Assembly (NCBI GenBank): GCA_035279875.1
Contig: DATEGX010000212.1
Coordinates: forward strand, 1-19,712
Reading direction: 5' to 3'
Source: JAMXLL01 sp035279875
GTDB lineage: Bacteria > Desulfobacterota > Binatia > Binatales > Binataceae
Length of the DNA stretch: 19,712 nt
Below, piece after piece: positions 5,933 to 14,741 of this stretch (its first letter is position 1; each line of letters opens with the position of its first letter). The notes below the pieces were generated by a model. It had not been told where the DNA came from. It searched no databases and saw only the letters and a list, made by a program, of their open reading frames with translations. The position numbers and the translations under genes were made by a program.

Positions 5933-7122
5933 TGGCGCGAGAGGCGATCCTGGCGCTGGCCGACGGACGGATTTTCCGCGGCCGTGCGTTCGGCGCGATT
6001 GGTGAGGCGGTTGCCGAGGTGGTGTTCAATACCGCGATGACGGGATACCAGGAAGTGCTTACCGATCCCTCGTACAAAGGCCAACTGGTCTGCATGACGT
6101 ATCCGCAGATCGGCAACGTCGGGGTTAATCGCGAGGACGAAGAATCCGCCCGCGTCTACGTCGAAGGGTTCATCGTCAAGGAATATCTATCGCGACCGTC
6201 GAATTGGCGCGCCGAGATGCCGCTCGGCGAATACCTGGAGCGTGCCGGCGTGCCGGGCATCGAAGGTATCGACACGCGCGCGCTGGTGCAGCATATCCGC
6301 GCGGCGGGCGCACAGCAGGCGGTTATCTCGAGTGTAAATTCCGAGCCGGAGGAACTCGTTGCCAAGGCCAGGGCGGCGCCGGGACTGGTCGGACGCGACC
6401 TGGTCAAGGAAGTCACGTGCGCAGAGGGCTATGACTGGGAAATCGCGGATTGGGAGCTAGGCCCGGGCTATCGGAAAATAGGCGACAGAGAGCTGGGCGG
6501 CTGGCCGCTGGTGGTTGCACTCGATTACGGCATCAAGCGCAATATCCTGCGACGCCTGGTCGGCACTGGCTTTCGCGTCAAGGTGCTGCCCGCCAGCGCC
6601 ACGGCGGCCGAGGTGCTTGCGCATAACCCCGATGGCGTCTTTCTGTCGAATGGCCCGGCCGATCCGGCTGCGGTTCCTTACGCGTGCGAAACAGTACGCG
6701 GACTGCTCGGGAAAAAGCCCATTTTCGGCATTTGCCTCGGCCATCAGATTCTTGGCCTGGCGCTGGGAGGAAAGACCTACAAGCTCGCCTTCGGCCATCA
6801 CGGCGCGAACCATCCGGTGATGGATCTGCGGACCCGGCGGGTCGAGATAACTTCACAGAATCATGGTTTCGCGGTCGACGCGGAATCGCTTCGCACCGCG
6901 GCGGTCTTGTCGCATGTGAATCTCAATGATCGTACGGTTGAAGGTCTGCGCGGCAATGACGCTCCATTCTTCTCGGTCCAGTATCATCCCGAGGCCTCGC
7001 CCGGGCCTCATGACGCCGGTTACCTCTTCACCAGGTTTCGCAAGCTCGTCGAAGCCTTTCCCCAATACGGGGCCGACGCGCTCAATCGGATCGAAGCCGA
7101 GGCGGCCGGAGGTAACCATTGA
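5932..7122 (+). CDS. carA: Carbamoyl-phosphate synthase small (glutaminase) subunit
   Basis: CarA hydrolyses glutamine and passes ammonia to CarB. The 396-residue product has the N-terminal CPSase small-chain domain (FNTAMTGYQEVLTDPSYKGQ; YLSRPSNWRA) and a C-terminal class I glutamine amidotransferase domain. The nucleophile is in GICLGHQILGLALGG (Cys268) and the His/Glu of the triad are in QYHPEASPGP (His352, Glu354). ATG 5932 shares its A with the pyrC stop (TGATG) and has GGGAG about 7 bases upstream. I preferred it to the TTG one codon earlier. Co-occurrence with pyrB and pyrC dedicates this enzyme at least partly to pyrimidines. No arginine genes are visible. Confidence 0.96.
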   Translation: MAREAILALADGRIFRGRAFGAIGEAVAEVVFNTAMTGYQEVLTDPSYKGQLVCMTYPQIGNVGVNREDEESARVYVEGFIVKEYLSRPSNWRAEMPLGEYLERAGVPGIEGIDTRALVQHIRAAGAQQAVISSVNSEPEELVAKARAAPGLVGRDLVKEVTCAEGYDWEIADWELGPGYRKIGDRELGGWPLVVALDYGIKRNILRRLVGTGFRVKVLPASATAAEVLAHNPDGVFLSNGPADPAAVPYACETVRGLLGKKPIFGICLGHQILGLALGGKTYKLAFGHHGANHPVMDLRTRRVEITSQNHGFAVDAESLRTAAVLSHVNLNDRTVEGLRGNDAPFFSVQYHPEASPGPHDAGYLFTRFRKLVEAFPQYGADALNRIEAEAAGGNH

Positions 7123-7175
7123 TGGCCGCAATTAGAGCGCCGAAAATCGTGAACCAGCGGGAAGTGATCGGCTGA
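7122..7175 (+). other. Possible 17-codon upstream ORF between carA and carB
   Basis: An ATG sharing its A with the carA stop (TGATG, 7120-7124) opens a 17-codon frame (MAAIRAPKIVNQREVIG) that ends in TGA at 7173-7175. carB starts at GTG 7179 in the same frame, one codon further on. It could couple carB translation to carA by reinitiation, or be a chance opening in a 56-base spacer. The peptide resembles nothing I know. Confidence 0.25.
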
Positions 7176-7178
7176 AAC

Positions 7179-10100
7179 GTGCCTCTTCGCAAAGACCTCA
7201 AATCGGTTCTGGTGATCGGGTCGGGCCCGATCGTTATCGGCCAGGCATGCGAATTCGACTATTCGGGAACGCAGGCGATCAAAGCGCTGCGTGAAGAAGG
7301 CTTGCGGCTCATCCTGGTCAATTCGAATCCCGCAACCATCATGACCGATCCTGAGCTCGCCGATCGCACCTACATAGAACCGATGACGGCCGAGGTGATC
7401 GCGCAAATTATCGAACGCGAACGCCCCGATGCCATATTGCCGACGGTTGGCGGCCAGACTGCCTTGAATCTTGCGATCGAACTGGCCGAAAGCGGCGTCC
7501 TTGAGCGTTATGGGGTTGAGCTGATTGGGGCCAAGCTTGAGGCCATCAAGAAGGCCGAAGACCGCGAGCAGTTCAAGCAGGCGATGCTCGCGATTGGGCT
7601 CGAAGTGCCTGCCTCCGAAATCGTGCGCTCTGTAGAAGACGCTGCGCGCGTGATGGCGCGGCTCGGTCTTCCGCTGATTATTCGGCCGTCACGCACGCTG
7701 GGCGGCACCGGGGGGTCGATGGCGCGTGATGCCGAGGATTTTCGCGCTAAGCTTCGCTGGGGTCTCGGACTCTCGCCCAATCACGAAGTCCTTGTCGAGC
7801 AATCGGTCGAAGGCTGGAAGGAATTCGAGCTCGAGGTGATGCGCGACACGGCCGACAATGTCGTGATTATCTGTTCGATCGAGAATCTCGACCCGATGGG
7901 GGTGCATACCGGCGACTCGATTACGGTTGCACCGGCGCAAACGCTGACCGACAAGGAATATCAGTTGATGCGCGACGCGGCGCTGAGGATCATTCGCGAC
8001 ATCGGCGTCGATACGGGAGGCTCGAATATCCAGTTTGCGATTGAGCCGGGCAGCGGGCGGATGGTGGTAATCGAGATGAACCCGCGCGTTTCCCGCAGCT
8101 CGGCGTTGGCCTCAAAGGCGACCGGCTTCCCAATCGCGAAAATCGCGGCGCGGCTGGCGGTTGGTTACCGGCTCGACGAGATTCCCAACGACATCACCAA
8201 AATGACGCCGGCCTGCTTCGAGCCGACGATTGACTACGTCGTGACCAAGATCCCGCGATTCACCTTCGAGAAATTCCGCGGTGCCGCCGACGAGCTTGGC
8301 CCGCAGATGAAGTCTGTGGGCGAAGCGATGGCGATCGGGCGAACCTTCAAGGAATCACTCCAAAAGGCCCTGCGTTCTCTCGAAATCGGCTCGTGGGGAT
8401 TCGAGAGCCGAGTGAATGGGAAGACCCGCGAGGACGCGATTGCAACCGTCCGTGAGCGCCTGGCGGTCCCCAGCAGCGCGCGCCTGTACTACCTTGCCGA
8501 TGCACTTCGGCTTGGCATCCCGAGCGTCGAGATCTATCGGCTGAGCGGAATCGACCCCTGGTTTATCGACGCGGTCGCTCAAATCGTCACCACGGAAGCT
8601 CGAATTGCTGGCGAAACGCTCGACCCCGAGCTATTGCTCGACGCTAAAGCGATGGGTTTTGCTGACCGGCGTATCGCCGAGTTGCGCGGCGTTTCCGAGC
8701 GCGCAGTTGCCCACCGCCGGCGTGAATTCGGAGTTACACCCGTCTTCAAGGCCGTCGATACCTGTGGTGCCGAGTTCCAGGCGTTCACGCCCTATCTCTA
8801 TTCCACCTATGAAGGCGAAGATGAAGCGAATCCCGATTCGCGCCGCAAGATCGTGATTCTCGGTGGTGGGCCGAATCGAATTGGCCAGGGGATCGAATTC
8901 GATTATTGCTGCGTGCATGCGAGCATGGCGCTCAAACAGGACGGTTTCGAGACCATCATGGTCAATTGCAATCCCGAAACTGTCTCGACCGACTACGACA
9001 TTTCGGACCGCCTCTATTTTGAGCCGCTGACCTTTGAGGACGTCCTGGCAATTGTCGAACGGGAGCGTCCGGAAGGGGTCATCGTCCAATTCGGAGGGCA
9101 GACGCCACTCAAGCTCGCGATGCCGCTCCAGGGCGCCGGAGTGCGGATTCTTGGCACGCCGCCGGACGCAATCGATCGCGCTGAAGATCGCGAGCGCTTC
9201 AATCAGTTGGTCGAAAAACTCGGCCTGCGCCAGCCGATTGGAATAACCGCGCGCGGCGCGGACGAAGCGGTGAAGGCGGCCGCCGATATCGGCTATCCCG
9301 TACTGATTCGCCCTTCGTACGTGCTCGGTGGACGCGCGATGGAAATTATCGCCGACGAAATCGGGCTCCGGCGCTACCTTGAACAAGCCCTGCAAGCCTC
9401 GGAGGAGCGGCCCCTGCTGCTCGACCGCTATCTTGACGGCGCAATCGAAGTCGACGTCGACGCGATTGCAGACCACGAGCGCGTGGTCATCGGCGGGATC
9501 ATGGAGCATGTCGAGCATGCCGGAATCCATTCTGGCGACAGCGCTTGCGTACTGCCGCCGCGCACCCTGAGCCCGGAAATCCAGCGCGAACTTGCCGAAC
9601 AGACGCGCTTGCTGACGCGCGAATTAGGCGTAGTTGGGCTGATCAATATCCAGTACGCGATTTATCGAGGCGAGGTGTACATCCTCGAGGTCAATCCGCG
9701 AGCATCTCGCACGATCCCGTTTGTCAGCAAGGCGATCGGCGTGCCCTTGGCGAAGCTGGCGGCGCGGGTGATGGCGGGCAAGAGCCTGGCCGAGCTTGGC
9801 TTCATCGAGGAGCGGCGGCCTGGCCATGTCGCCGTGAAGGAATCGGTCTTCCCGTTCATGCGGTTTGCCGGCGTCGACACGATCCTCGGCCCCGAGATGA
9901 AGTCGACCGGCGAGGTGATGGGCATCGACGTGTCGTTCGCGATGGCGTTCGCCAAGGCCGAACTTGCAGCTTCGACCGACCTGCCGCTCGGTGGACGCGT
10001 ATTTATCAGCGTGCGCGATTCCGACAAGCCACAGCTCGAGCCATTGGCCCGCGGGCTCTCAACGATGGGCTTCGAGTTGGTCGCCACTAATGGAACCGCG

Positions 10101-10385
10101 CGGTGGATCCAAGGGTTGGGCATTGAATGCGCGCAAGTTAACAAGGTAATCGAGGGCAGTCCGCATATAGTCGATTTGATGCGTGAAGAACGCGTCGCCG
10201 CGGTGATCAACACTCCGGATGCGCAGGGCACCGAGGACTCATTCTCGATTCGGCGCACCGCGCTCGAACTGCGGCTGCCGTTTTTCACTACGATGGCGGG
10301 CGCGCAAGCAGCCGTCGAAGCAATCGCCGCGTTAAAAGAGCGATCGCCGGAGGTGCGCGCCCTGCAGGAATACCATCACGGCTAG
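7179..10385 (+). CDS. carB: Carbamoyl-phosphate synthase large subunit
   Basis: CarB makes carbamoyl phosphate from bicarbonate, CarA-derived ammonia and two ATP. The 1068-residue product is full length (about 1073 in E. coli). The first synthetase half starts KSVLVIGSGPIVIGQACEFD and carries the ATP-grasp loop RPSRTLGGTGG (from about residue 169). An oligomerisation domain lies around 405-545. The second half begins KIVILGGGPNRIGQGIEFDY, with its ATP-grasp loop IRPSYVLGGRAM (about 710). A C-terminal MGS-like domain (about 935-1068) in other species binds UMP and ornithine as effectors. The GTG start is chosen from the family N-terminus (MPLRKDLKSV) and has no good ribosome site, so translation may depend on coupling through the 56-base spacer after carA. 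Confidence 0.97.
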   Translation: MPLRKDLKSVLVIGSGPIVIGQACEFDYSGTQAIKALREEGLRLILVNSNPATIMTDPELADRTYIEPMTAEVIAQIIERERPDAILPTVGGQTALNLAIELAESGVLERYGVELIGAKLEAIKKAEDREQFKQAMLAIGLEVPASEIVRSVEDAARVMARLGLPLIIRPSRTLGGTGGSMARDAEDFRAKLRWGLGLSPNHEVLVEQSVEGWKEFELEVMRDTADNVVIICSIENLDPMGVHTGDSITVAPAQTLTDKEYQLMRDAALRIIRDIGVDTGGSNIQFAIEPGSGRMVVIEMNPRVSRSSALASKATGFPIAKIAARLAVGYRLDEIPNDITKMTPACFEPTIDYVVTKIPRFTFEKFRGAADELGPQMKSVGEAMAIGRTFKESLQKALRSLEIGSWGFESRVNGKTREDAIATVRERLAVPSSARLYYLADALRLGIPSVEIYRLSGIDPWFIDAVAQIVTTEARIAGETLDPELLLDAKAMGFADRRIAELRGVSERAVAHRRREFGVTPVFKAVDTCGAEFQAFTPYLYSTYEGEDEANPDSRRKIVILGGGPNRIGQGIEFDYCCVHASMALKQDGFETIMVNCNPETVSTDYDISDRLYFEPLTFEDVLAIVERERPEGVIVQFGGQTPLKLAMPLQGAGVRILGTPPDAIDRAEDRERFNQLVEKLGLRQPIGITARGADEAVKAAADIGYPVLIRPSYVLGGRAMEIIADEIGLRRYLEQALQASEERPLLLDRYLDGAIEVDVDAIADHERVVIGGIMEHVEHAGIHSGDSACVLPPRTLSPEIQRELAEQTRLLTRELGVVGLINIQYAIYRGEVYILEVNPRASRTIPFVSKAIGVPLAKLAARVMAGKSLAELGFIEERRPGHVAVKESVFPFMRFAGVDTILGPEMKSTGEVMGIDVSFAMAFAKAELAASTDLPLGGRVFISVRDSDKPQLEPLARGLSTMGFELVATNGTARWIQGLGIECAQVNKVIEGSPHIVDLMREERVAAVINTPDAQGTEDSFSIRRTALELRLPFFTTMAGAQAAVEAIAALKERSPEVRALQEYHHG

Positions 10386-10389
10386 TCCC

Positions 10390-12573
10390 GTGAAGCGCTC
10401 GATTGACGGTTCTCCTTCTCAGATGTCGATAAAATCGGATGGCGCCAATGATAGCCCCTCCGCCGTGGCCCCGGGTGAGACAGGGTTCGGGGCGGGCGGC
10501 TGGCCCACCGCGGACGTCGCAACCGTTGCGGGCGTCGGTCCGCGACGTAGTGCGGCCCTCCGTTCCCGTGGAATCAACGTTCTGGGTGATGCGCTGGCGC
10601 ATCTGCCCTATCGCTATGAAGACCTCCGCCGCCGCGACCAGATCGCGACGCTGCGTCCCGGGATGACCGCGGTAATCGAGGGGACCTTGCAAAACGTTGC
10701 ACAACGGCCGATGCGGGGTATGCGTTGGCGACGGATGGCGACCGCTTTCTTCAAAGAGGCCTCGGGTAAGGGAATTCGGGTGGTTTGGTTCAACCTGCAC
10801 GACGGGCATTTGCCTGCGGGTGAGCGCCTAATCTTGTCGGGACGCGTCAGTGCAGGCAGCGACGGGACTCTCGAGATGATTCACCCGGATATCCACCGAT
10901 TGAAAGCTGGCGTGCCGCCCGCAATCCGTCCGATCTACGGCCTCCCGAGCGATGTTCCGCAGCGACTATTCGGATCGATTGTTGGACATGCGGTGGCGCA
11001 AACTCGCGGCGTTGAGCTAGGCGCGATTCCGCTGGAGCTTCGCGCTGAAGCTCACCTGCCCTCGATCCTGGAAGCGCTGAAGTACCTGCATCAGCCACCG
11101 GCTGACGCAGATATCGACAAGCTGCAAAACGGTGACACCGCGGCCCATCGCGCACTGGCAATCGACGAGATGTTTGCCTTTCAACTGGGCTTGGCGAGAG
11201 AGCGGTTGCGATCGCGCGTTCGAACCGGGGCCTTGCTCAATGCGGCGCCACGTCTGAGTGCTGAATTGATGGCTACCCTTCCCTTTATTCCGACCACCTC
11301 GCAAATCCGGGCAATCGATGAAATCGCGGCTGATTTGGCTGCGCCGTCACAGATGAACCGCATTCTTATCGGCGATGTTGGCAGCGGCAAGACACTGGTG
11401 GCCTTCAATGCGGTCCTGCGCGCGATCGAATCGGGGTGGCAGGCAGCGGTGATGGCTCCAACCGAGCTGCTGGCCGAGCAGCATTTCGTGAATTTCAATC
11501 GTATCTGCGGCAGGCTCGGCGTCACGGCGGCGCTGCTTACCGGCAAGGTCGGCGCGAGTGAGCGGGCGAGACTCTTGCGGGCGCTGCAACGCGGCGATAT
11601 CGGCGTGGTATTCGGCACGCACGCGTTGATCCAGGAGGGCGTCGCGATGCGCCGGCTGGGGGTCGCGATTATCGACGAGCAGCATCGCTTCGGAGTTTTC
11701 GACCGCGCGCGTCTAATGGCACTGGGTTCGCAAGCCAACGTGCTGCTGATGACTGCGACGCCAATTCCACGCAGCCTCGCGCTGACACTGTTTCGCAGCC
11801 TGAACGTCTCGACGCTCGACGAAATGCCACCTGGCCGGGCACCGATCGCGACCGAAGTCTTTGCCGAAGAAGCCTTGCCGGGCGTGGATTTGCTAGTGCA
11901 GGCGGAACTCGAGGCGGGCCGGCGCGCCTACTATGTAGTGCCGCTGATCGACGGCGAGGAGGACCCTGATTCGCTCACGGCGACGGCAAAGCGGCTTGGC
12001 GCGGGACCGCTCGGCCGATTCAGCCTCGGAGTATTGCACGGGCGAATGCGGCCGGCCGAAAAGGATCGCATTATGCGCGAGTTTCGCGACGGCGCGGTGA
12101 ACGTGCTGGTATCGACCACGGTGGTCGAGGTCGGAATCGACGTGCCGGAGGCGAGCATAATCGTAGTCGTGGCAGCGGAACGCTACGGACTCGCTCAATT
12201 GCATCAATTGAGAGGAAGGGTCGGCCGAGGCTCGGTTCCTTCGCGATGCTGTCTGGTGGTTTCAAGCGGCGTTGGTCAGGCGGCGCTGGACCGAGTAGAG
12301 ATGCTTGCGCGCACGGCCAGCGGCACAGAAGTCGCGGAGCTGGATTTGAAGATGCGGGGCCCGGGCGATTTGTTTGGCGCCCGTCAGACGGGCGCCCTGG
12401 CCCTGCGGTTCGCGGATTTTATCCGTGATCCGTCGCTGATCGAGCAGGCCGGAGACATGGCGGAAGCCTGGCTGGCGCGTGATCCCGGACTCGACAGCCC
12501 AGCGTCGGCCGGCGCACGCGCGGCGCTAGCCCGGATGATGGATTTCGGATTTAGCCTTGGCGATGTAGGCTAA
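10390..12573 (+). CDS. recG: ATP-dependent DNA helicase RecG
   Basis: RecG is a branch-migrating helicase that remodels stalled replication forks and recombination junctions. The 727-residue product has a wedge/OB-fold region (about 45-170; GVGPRRSAALRSRGI, LAHLPYRYED). The helicase core has Walker A GDVGSGKT (328-335), MAPTELLAEQH, DEQHRFG (429-435) and MTATPIPRSLALT (454-466). The C-terminal half has the helicase motifs LVSTTVVEVGIDVPEAS and LHQLRGRVGRG, then the RecG tail KMRGPGDLFGARQTG. The start may be GTG 10390, 4 bases after carB, or ATG 10423; neither has a clear ribosome site, and the first ~35 residues are low-complexity and not conserved. Its position makes it a likely distal gene of the pyr transcript. 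Confidence 0.95.
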   Translation: MKRSIDGSPSQMSIKSDGANDSPSAVAPGETGFGAGGWPTADVATVAGVGPRRSAALRSRGINVLGDALAHLPYRYEDLRRRDQIATLRPGMTAVIEGTLQNVAQRPMRGMRWRRMATAFFKEASGKGIRVVWFNLHDGHLPAGERLILSGRVSAGSDGTLEMIHPDIHRLKAGVPPAIRPIYGLPSDVPQRLFGSIVGHAVAQTRGVELGAIPLELRAEAHLPSILEALKYLHQPPADADIDKLQNGDTAAHRALAIDEMFAFQLGLARERLRSRVRTGALLNAAPRLSAELMATLPFIPTTSQIRAIDEIAADLAAPSQMNRILIGDVGSGKTLVAFNAVLRAIESGWQAAVMAPTELLAEQHFVNFNRICGRLGVTAALLTGKVGASERARLLRALQRGDIGVVFGTHALIQEGVAMRRLGVAIIDEQHRFGVFDRARLMALGSQANVLLMTATPIPRSLALTLFRSLNVSTLDEMPPGRAPIATEVFAEEALPGVDLLVQAELEAGRRAYYVVPLIDGEEDPDSLTATAKRLGAGPLGRFSLGVLHGRMRPAEKDRIMREFRDGAVNVLVSTTVVEVGIDVPEASIIVVVAAERYGLAQLHQLRGRVGRGSVPSRCCLVVSSGVGQAALDRVEMLARTASGTEVAELDLKMRGPGDLFGARQTGALALRFADFIRDPSLIEQAGDMAEAWLARDPGLDSPASAGARAALARMMDFGFSLGDVG

Positions 12574-12589
12574 GAGCAACGGCGTTGCG

Positions 12590-13114
12590 ATGGCTACCAA
12601 GGCAAACGAACCCAAGGGCAAGAAAACGCTCGAGGTCAGGCGTGAGATTTCGGCCGGCGGGCTGATCTGGCGCCGCCGCAAAGACGACGGCCCTATCGAG
12701 GTGGTGCTGGTGCGCCCGGCGGGACGTGAAACCTGGGTCTTGCCCAAGGGCCACGTCGAGCCTGGCGAAGCGGTGGTGGACGCGGCATTGCGCGAGGCCC
12801 GCGAGGAGAGCGGCCTCAAAGTCGCTGCAGGCGATCGGCTCGGCGACGTTTCCTATGTCTACTCATGGCGCGACAATCCCGGTGTTGCGCCGGTACGCAT
12901 ATTCAAACGCGTGTATTTCTTCCTGATGGAGTGCCGCGGCGGTGATCCTGCCGCCCATGATGCCGAAATCGATGAGGTGGCTTGGATGGAGCTTGACGAG
13001 GCACTCCGGCGCGCGAGCCATAAGAGCGAACGCGACCTGCTATTCAAAGCGCGCGAGATGCTGAGCGGGAAGCATCCGCGGCCCGACCCTAACCGCGATG
13101 CAGGTCCTGGATGA
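12590..13114 (+). CDS. Nudix hydrolase
   Basis: Nudix enzymes hydrolyse nucleoside diphosphates linked to another group, such as oxidised dNTPs, diadenosine polyphosphates or ADP-ribose. The 174-residue product contains a complete Nudix box at residues 54-76: G-x5-E (Gly54, Glu60), seven residues, then REAREESGL, with all metal-binding glutamates present. The surrounding ISAGGLIWRR and TWVLPKGHVEPGE fit the Ap4A-hydrolase/MutT-like part of the family. Substrate cannot be told from sequence. It starts 16 bases after recG, so it is likely co-transcribed. Its last 26 bases overlap the end of the opposite-strand oxidoreductase gene. The C-terminal ~15 residues are Pro/Asp/Arg-rich and probably disordered. 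Confidence 0.92.
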   Translation: MATKANEPKGKKTLEVRREISAGGLIWRRRKDDGPIEVVLVRPAGRETWVLPKGHVEPGEAVVDAALREAREESGLKVAAGDRLGDVSYVYSWRDNPGVAPVRIFKRVYFFLMECRGGDPAAHDAEIDEVAWMELDEALRRASHKSERDLLFKAREMLSGKHPRPDPNRDAGPG

Positions 13115-14171
13115 TCTCCCGCAATACGCCCTTGTCGTGTTGATTGCGCGTCGGTATTTCGAAGCCTATCCGATTCACGCCGGCGAAACGTTTCTTGAGC
13201 ACGCTGGCAATGTCGGCGTAGGTACCGACCGCCGCGAAAGCATTGACCATTTCTTCGCTTACCAGCCGTGGCATTTCGGACCACTTTTGCTGGATTGACA
13301 TCCTATGCAGCTCTTCAGCCTGCCGGGTCCATCCGCCGAGTTCGAAGCTCGAGCGGTAAGATCGCGTCGAACCATAGAAAGCGATGGTGGACTTGGTTTT
13401 TTCAATCGCCTGGGCGAGCGAATCACGATCGGGAGCGGTGCAGATGAAACCGCCGCCGGAGATTTCGAATTTGCTCCACTCCGATTCGGGACGGCCTGAC
13501 CTGGCGAAACCCTTCTTCAAGTTCGGAAAGGCGATCTCGTCCAGATAACGGCGGGTTACGATGCCGTGCAGGCGCACGCCGTCGCAGCTTTCGCCCGCCA
13601 CCTGCAGCATCCGCTCCTGCACCGCGGCGATCATTATTGGAATGTGCGGGTTGTCGAGCGGCGGCGGGGCAAAATTCGGCGTCATCAAGGACAGATTGTA
13701 ATGCTCGCTGCGGAAGTCGAGCGGCACACCGTTCTGCCATGTGTTCCAGCAGGCTCGCATGGCGTTTACATAATCCTTCATCCGTTGAGCGGGTTTCGAC
13801 CACGGCATCCCGAAGCGCCGGGTGACGTGTCCTTTAACCTGCGAACCGAGGCCGATTACCAGACGTCCGCCGCTCATCGCCTGGAGGTCCCAGGCAATGT
13901 ACGCGGTTGAGACCGGGCTCTTGGTAAAGGCGAGCGCGATCCCGGTCACGAGCTCGAGTTTCGAGGGCTCCTGTGCCGCGATAGCCAGCGTCAGGAAGGG
14001 ATCGTGCTGGGTCTCGACCCCGACCACTGCGTCGTAGCCGAGTTCCTCAGCTTCCCGAACCTGACTGCATAGAGTATCCCATCGCGGGCCCGGCCGTTTG
14101 CCGCCGGTCTGCATCTCGGGCGAGTAGGCGACACCCCAATTGAGCACCTTTTCGACTTTGAAAGCGGCCAT
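13089..14171 (-). CDS. LLM-class flavin/F420-dependent oxidoreductase
   Basis: This is a member of the luciferase-like monooxygenase superfamily, (beta/alpha)8 barrels using F420 or FMN. The 360-residue product shows REAEELGYDAVVGVETQHDP, IALAFTKSPVSTAYIAWDLQ, SGGRLVIGLGSQVKGH and RRFGMPWSKPAQRMKDYV. From memory this pattern is that of the TIGR03617 F420-dependent subgroup, common in actinobacteria and in some uncultured soil phyla. Substrate and cofactor are not proven. I chose ATG 14171 (MAAFKVEK) over a TTG twelve codons upstream; the ribosome site is poor. It is convergent with and overlaps the Nudix gene, and it is divergent from the DUF2318 gene across 82 bases. Confidence 0.88.
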   Translation of the reverse strand: MAAFKVEKVLNWGVAYSPEMQTGGKRPGPRWDTLCSQVREAEELGYDAVVGVETQHDPFLTLAIAAQEPSKLELVTGIALAFTKSPVSTAYIAWDLQAMSGGRLVIGLGSQVKGHVTRRFGMPWSKPAQRMKDYVNAMRACWNTWQNGVPLDFRSEHYNLSLMTPNFAPPPLDNPHIPIMIAAVQERMLQVAGESCDGVRLHGIVTRRYLDEIAFPNLKKGFARSGRPESEWSKFEISGGGFICTAPDRDSLAQAIEKTKSTIAFYGSTRSYRSSFELGGWTRQAEELHRMSIQQKWSEMPRLVSEEMVNAFAAVGTYADIASVLKKRFAGVNRIGFEIPTRNQHDKGVLREIIQDLHRG

Positions 14172-14228
14172 GCGAGGGTTATCGCGTTGAGCGGCGAGGC
14201 CTGTCAAGCATGGGAGGGTTGCCAGACC

Positions 14229-14240
14229 CAGCCTGGGCTG
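14229..14240. repeat. Short perfect inverted repeat in a divergent promoter region
   Basis: CAGCC (14229-14233), two bases, GGCTG (14236-14240). It lies 13 bases before the DUF2318 start and in the 82-base gap shared with the divergent oxidoreductase. It is small enough to be chance, and I saw no clear -35/-10 pair in this gap. Confidence 0.25.
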
Positions 14241-14253
14241 AGATCATCGTGAG

Positions 14254-14709
14254 ATGAAACGGCTGGGTTTGACGCTGGCCGGAGGAGCAGTTGCGCTAGT
14301 AATCGGCGCTGCAATCGTGGCCGACCCGATCGTCCGGCCGCGCTGCGTCGAATTGGGCAACGTTCAGACGCTCAGTATCCCTTTCGGCAAGCTCGCCCGC
14401 GGCACCGTCAATTTCTTTTGCTTTCGCGATCGCGCCGGCAACAAAATCCGATTTCTCTTGGCGCGCGATATGGACGGTAAAGTCCAGTCAGCCTTTGACG
14501 CCTGCAGCCAGTGCTACAAATTCGGCAAGGGCTTTTCGGTTTCGCACGGAGAATTGATCTGCCGGGTGTGCGGAAACCATTACAAGCTGAGCGAGATCCG
14601 CACCGGCAAAGCCTCGTGCGTTCCGGTCAAGCTGCCGGTCTCAGAGAACCGCGACGGGATGGTTCAGGTTAAGGCATCCGATCTGCGTAACGGCCGTTCG
14701 CTGTTCTGA
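14254..14709 (+). CDS. DUF2318-type Fe-S-containing protein, membrane-anchored or exported
   Basis: The 151-residue product has an N-terminal hydrophobic segment (about 4-24), either a signal anchor or an uncleaved export signal. A globular part follows. Five cysteines form the DUF2318 pattern: Cys84-x2-Cys87 (FDACSQCYKFGKGF), Cys103-x2-Cys106 (LICRVCGNHYKLSEI) and Cys122 (GKASCVPVKL). DUF2318 proteins are annotated as iron-sulfur-containing membrane proteins, and an FtrD-like role next to iron or electron transport is known for some. No permease or ferroxidase partner is present here, so the role is open. The gene converges on a cytochrome c gene 32 bases away, consistent with a shared extracytoplasmic redox context but not proof of it. 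Confidence 0.82.
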   Translation: MKRLGLTLAGGAVALVIGAAIVADPIVRPRCVELGNVQTLSIPFGKLARGTVNFFCFRDRAGNKIRFLLARDMDGKVQSAFDACSQCYKFGKGFSVSHGELICRVCGNHYKLSEIRTGKASCVPVKLPVSENRDGMVQVKASDLRNGRSLF

Positions 14710-14741
14710 GATTTCTCCGGCAGATTGACGCGCGATTGCCT

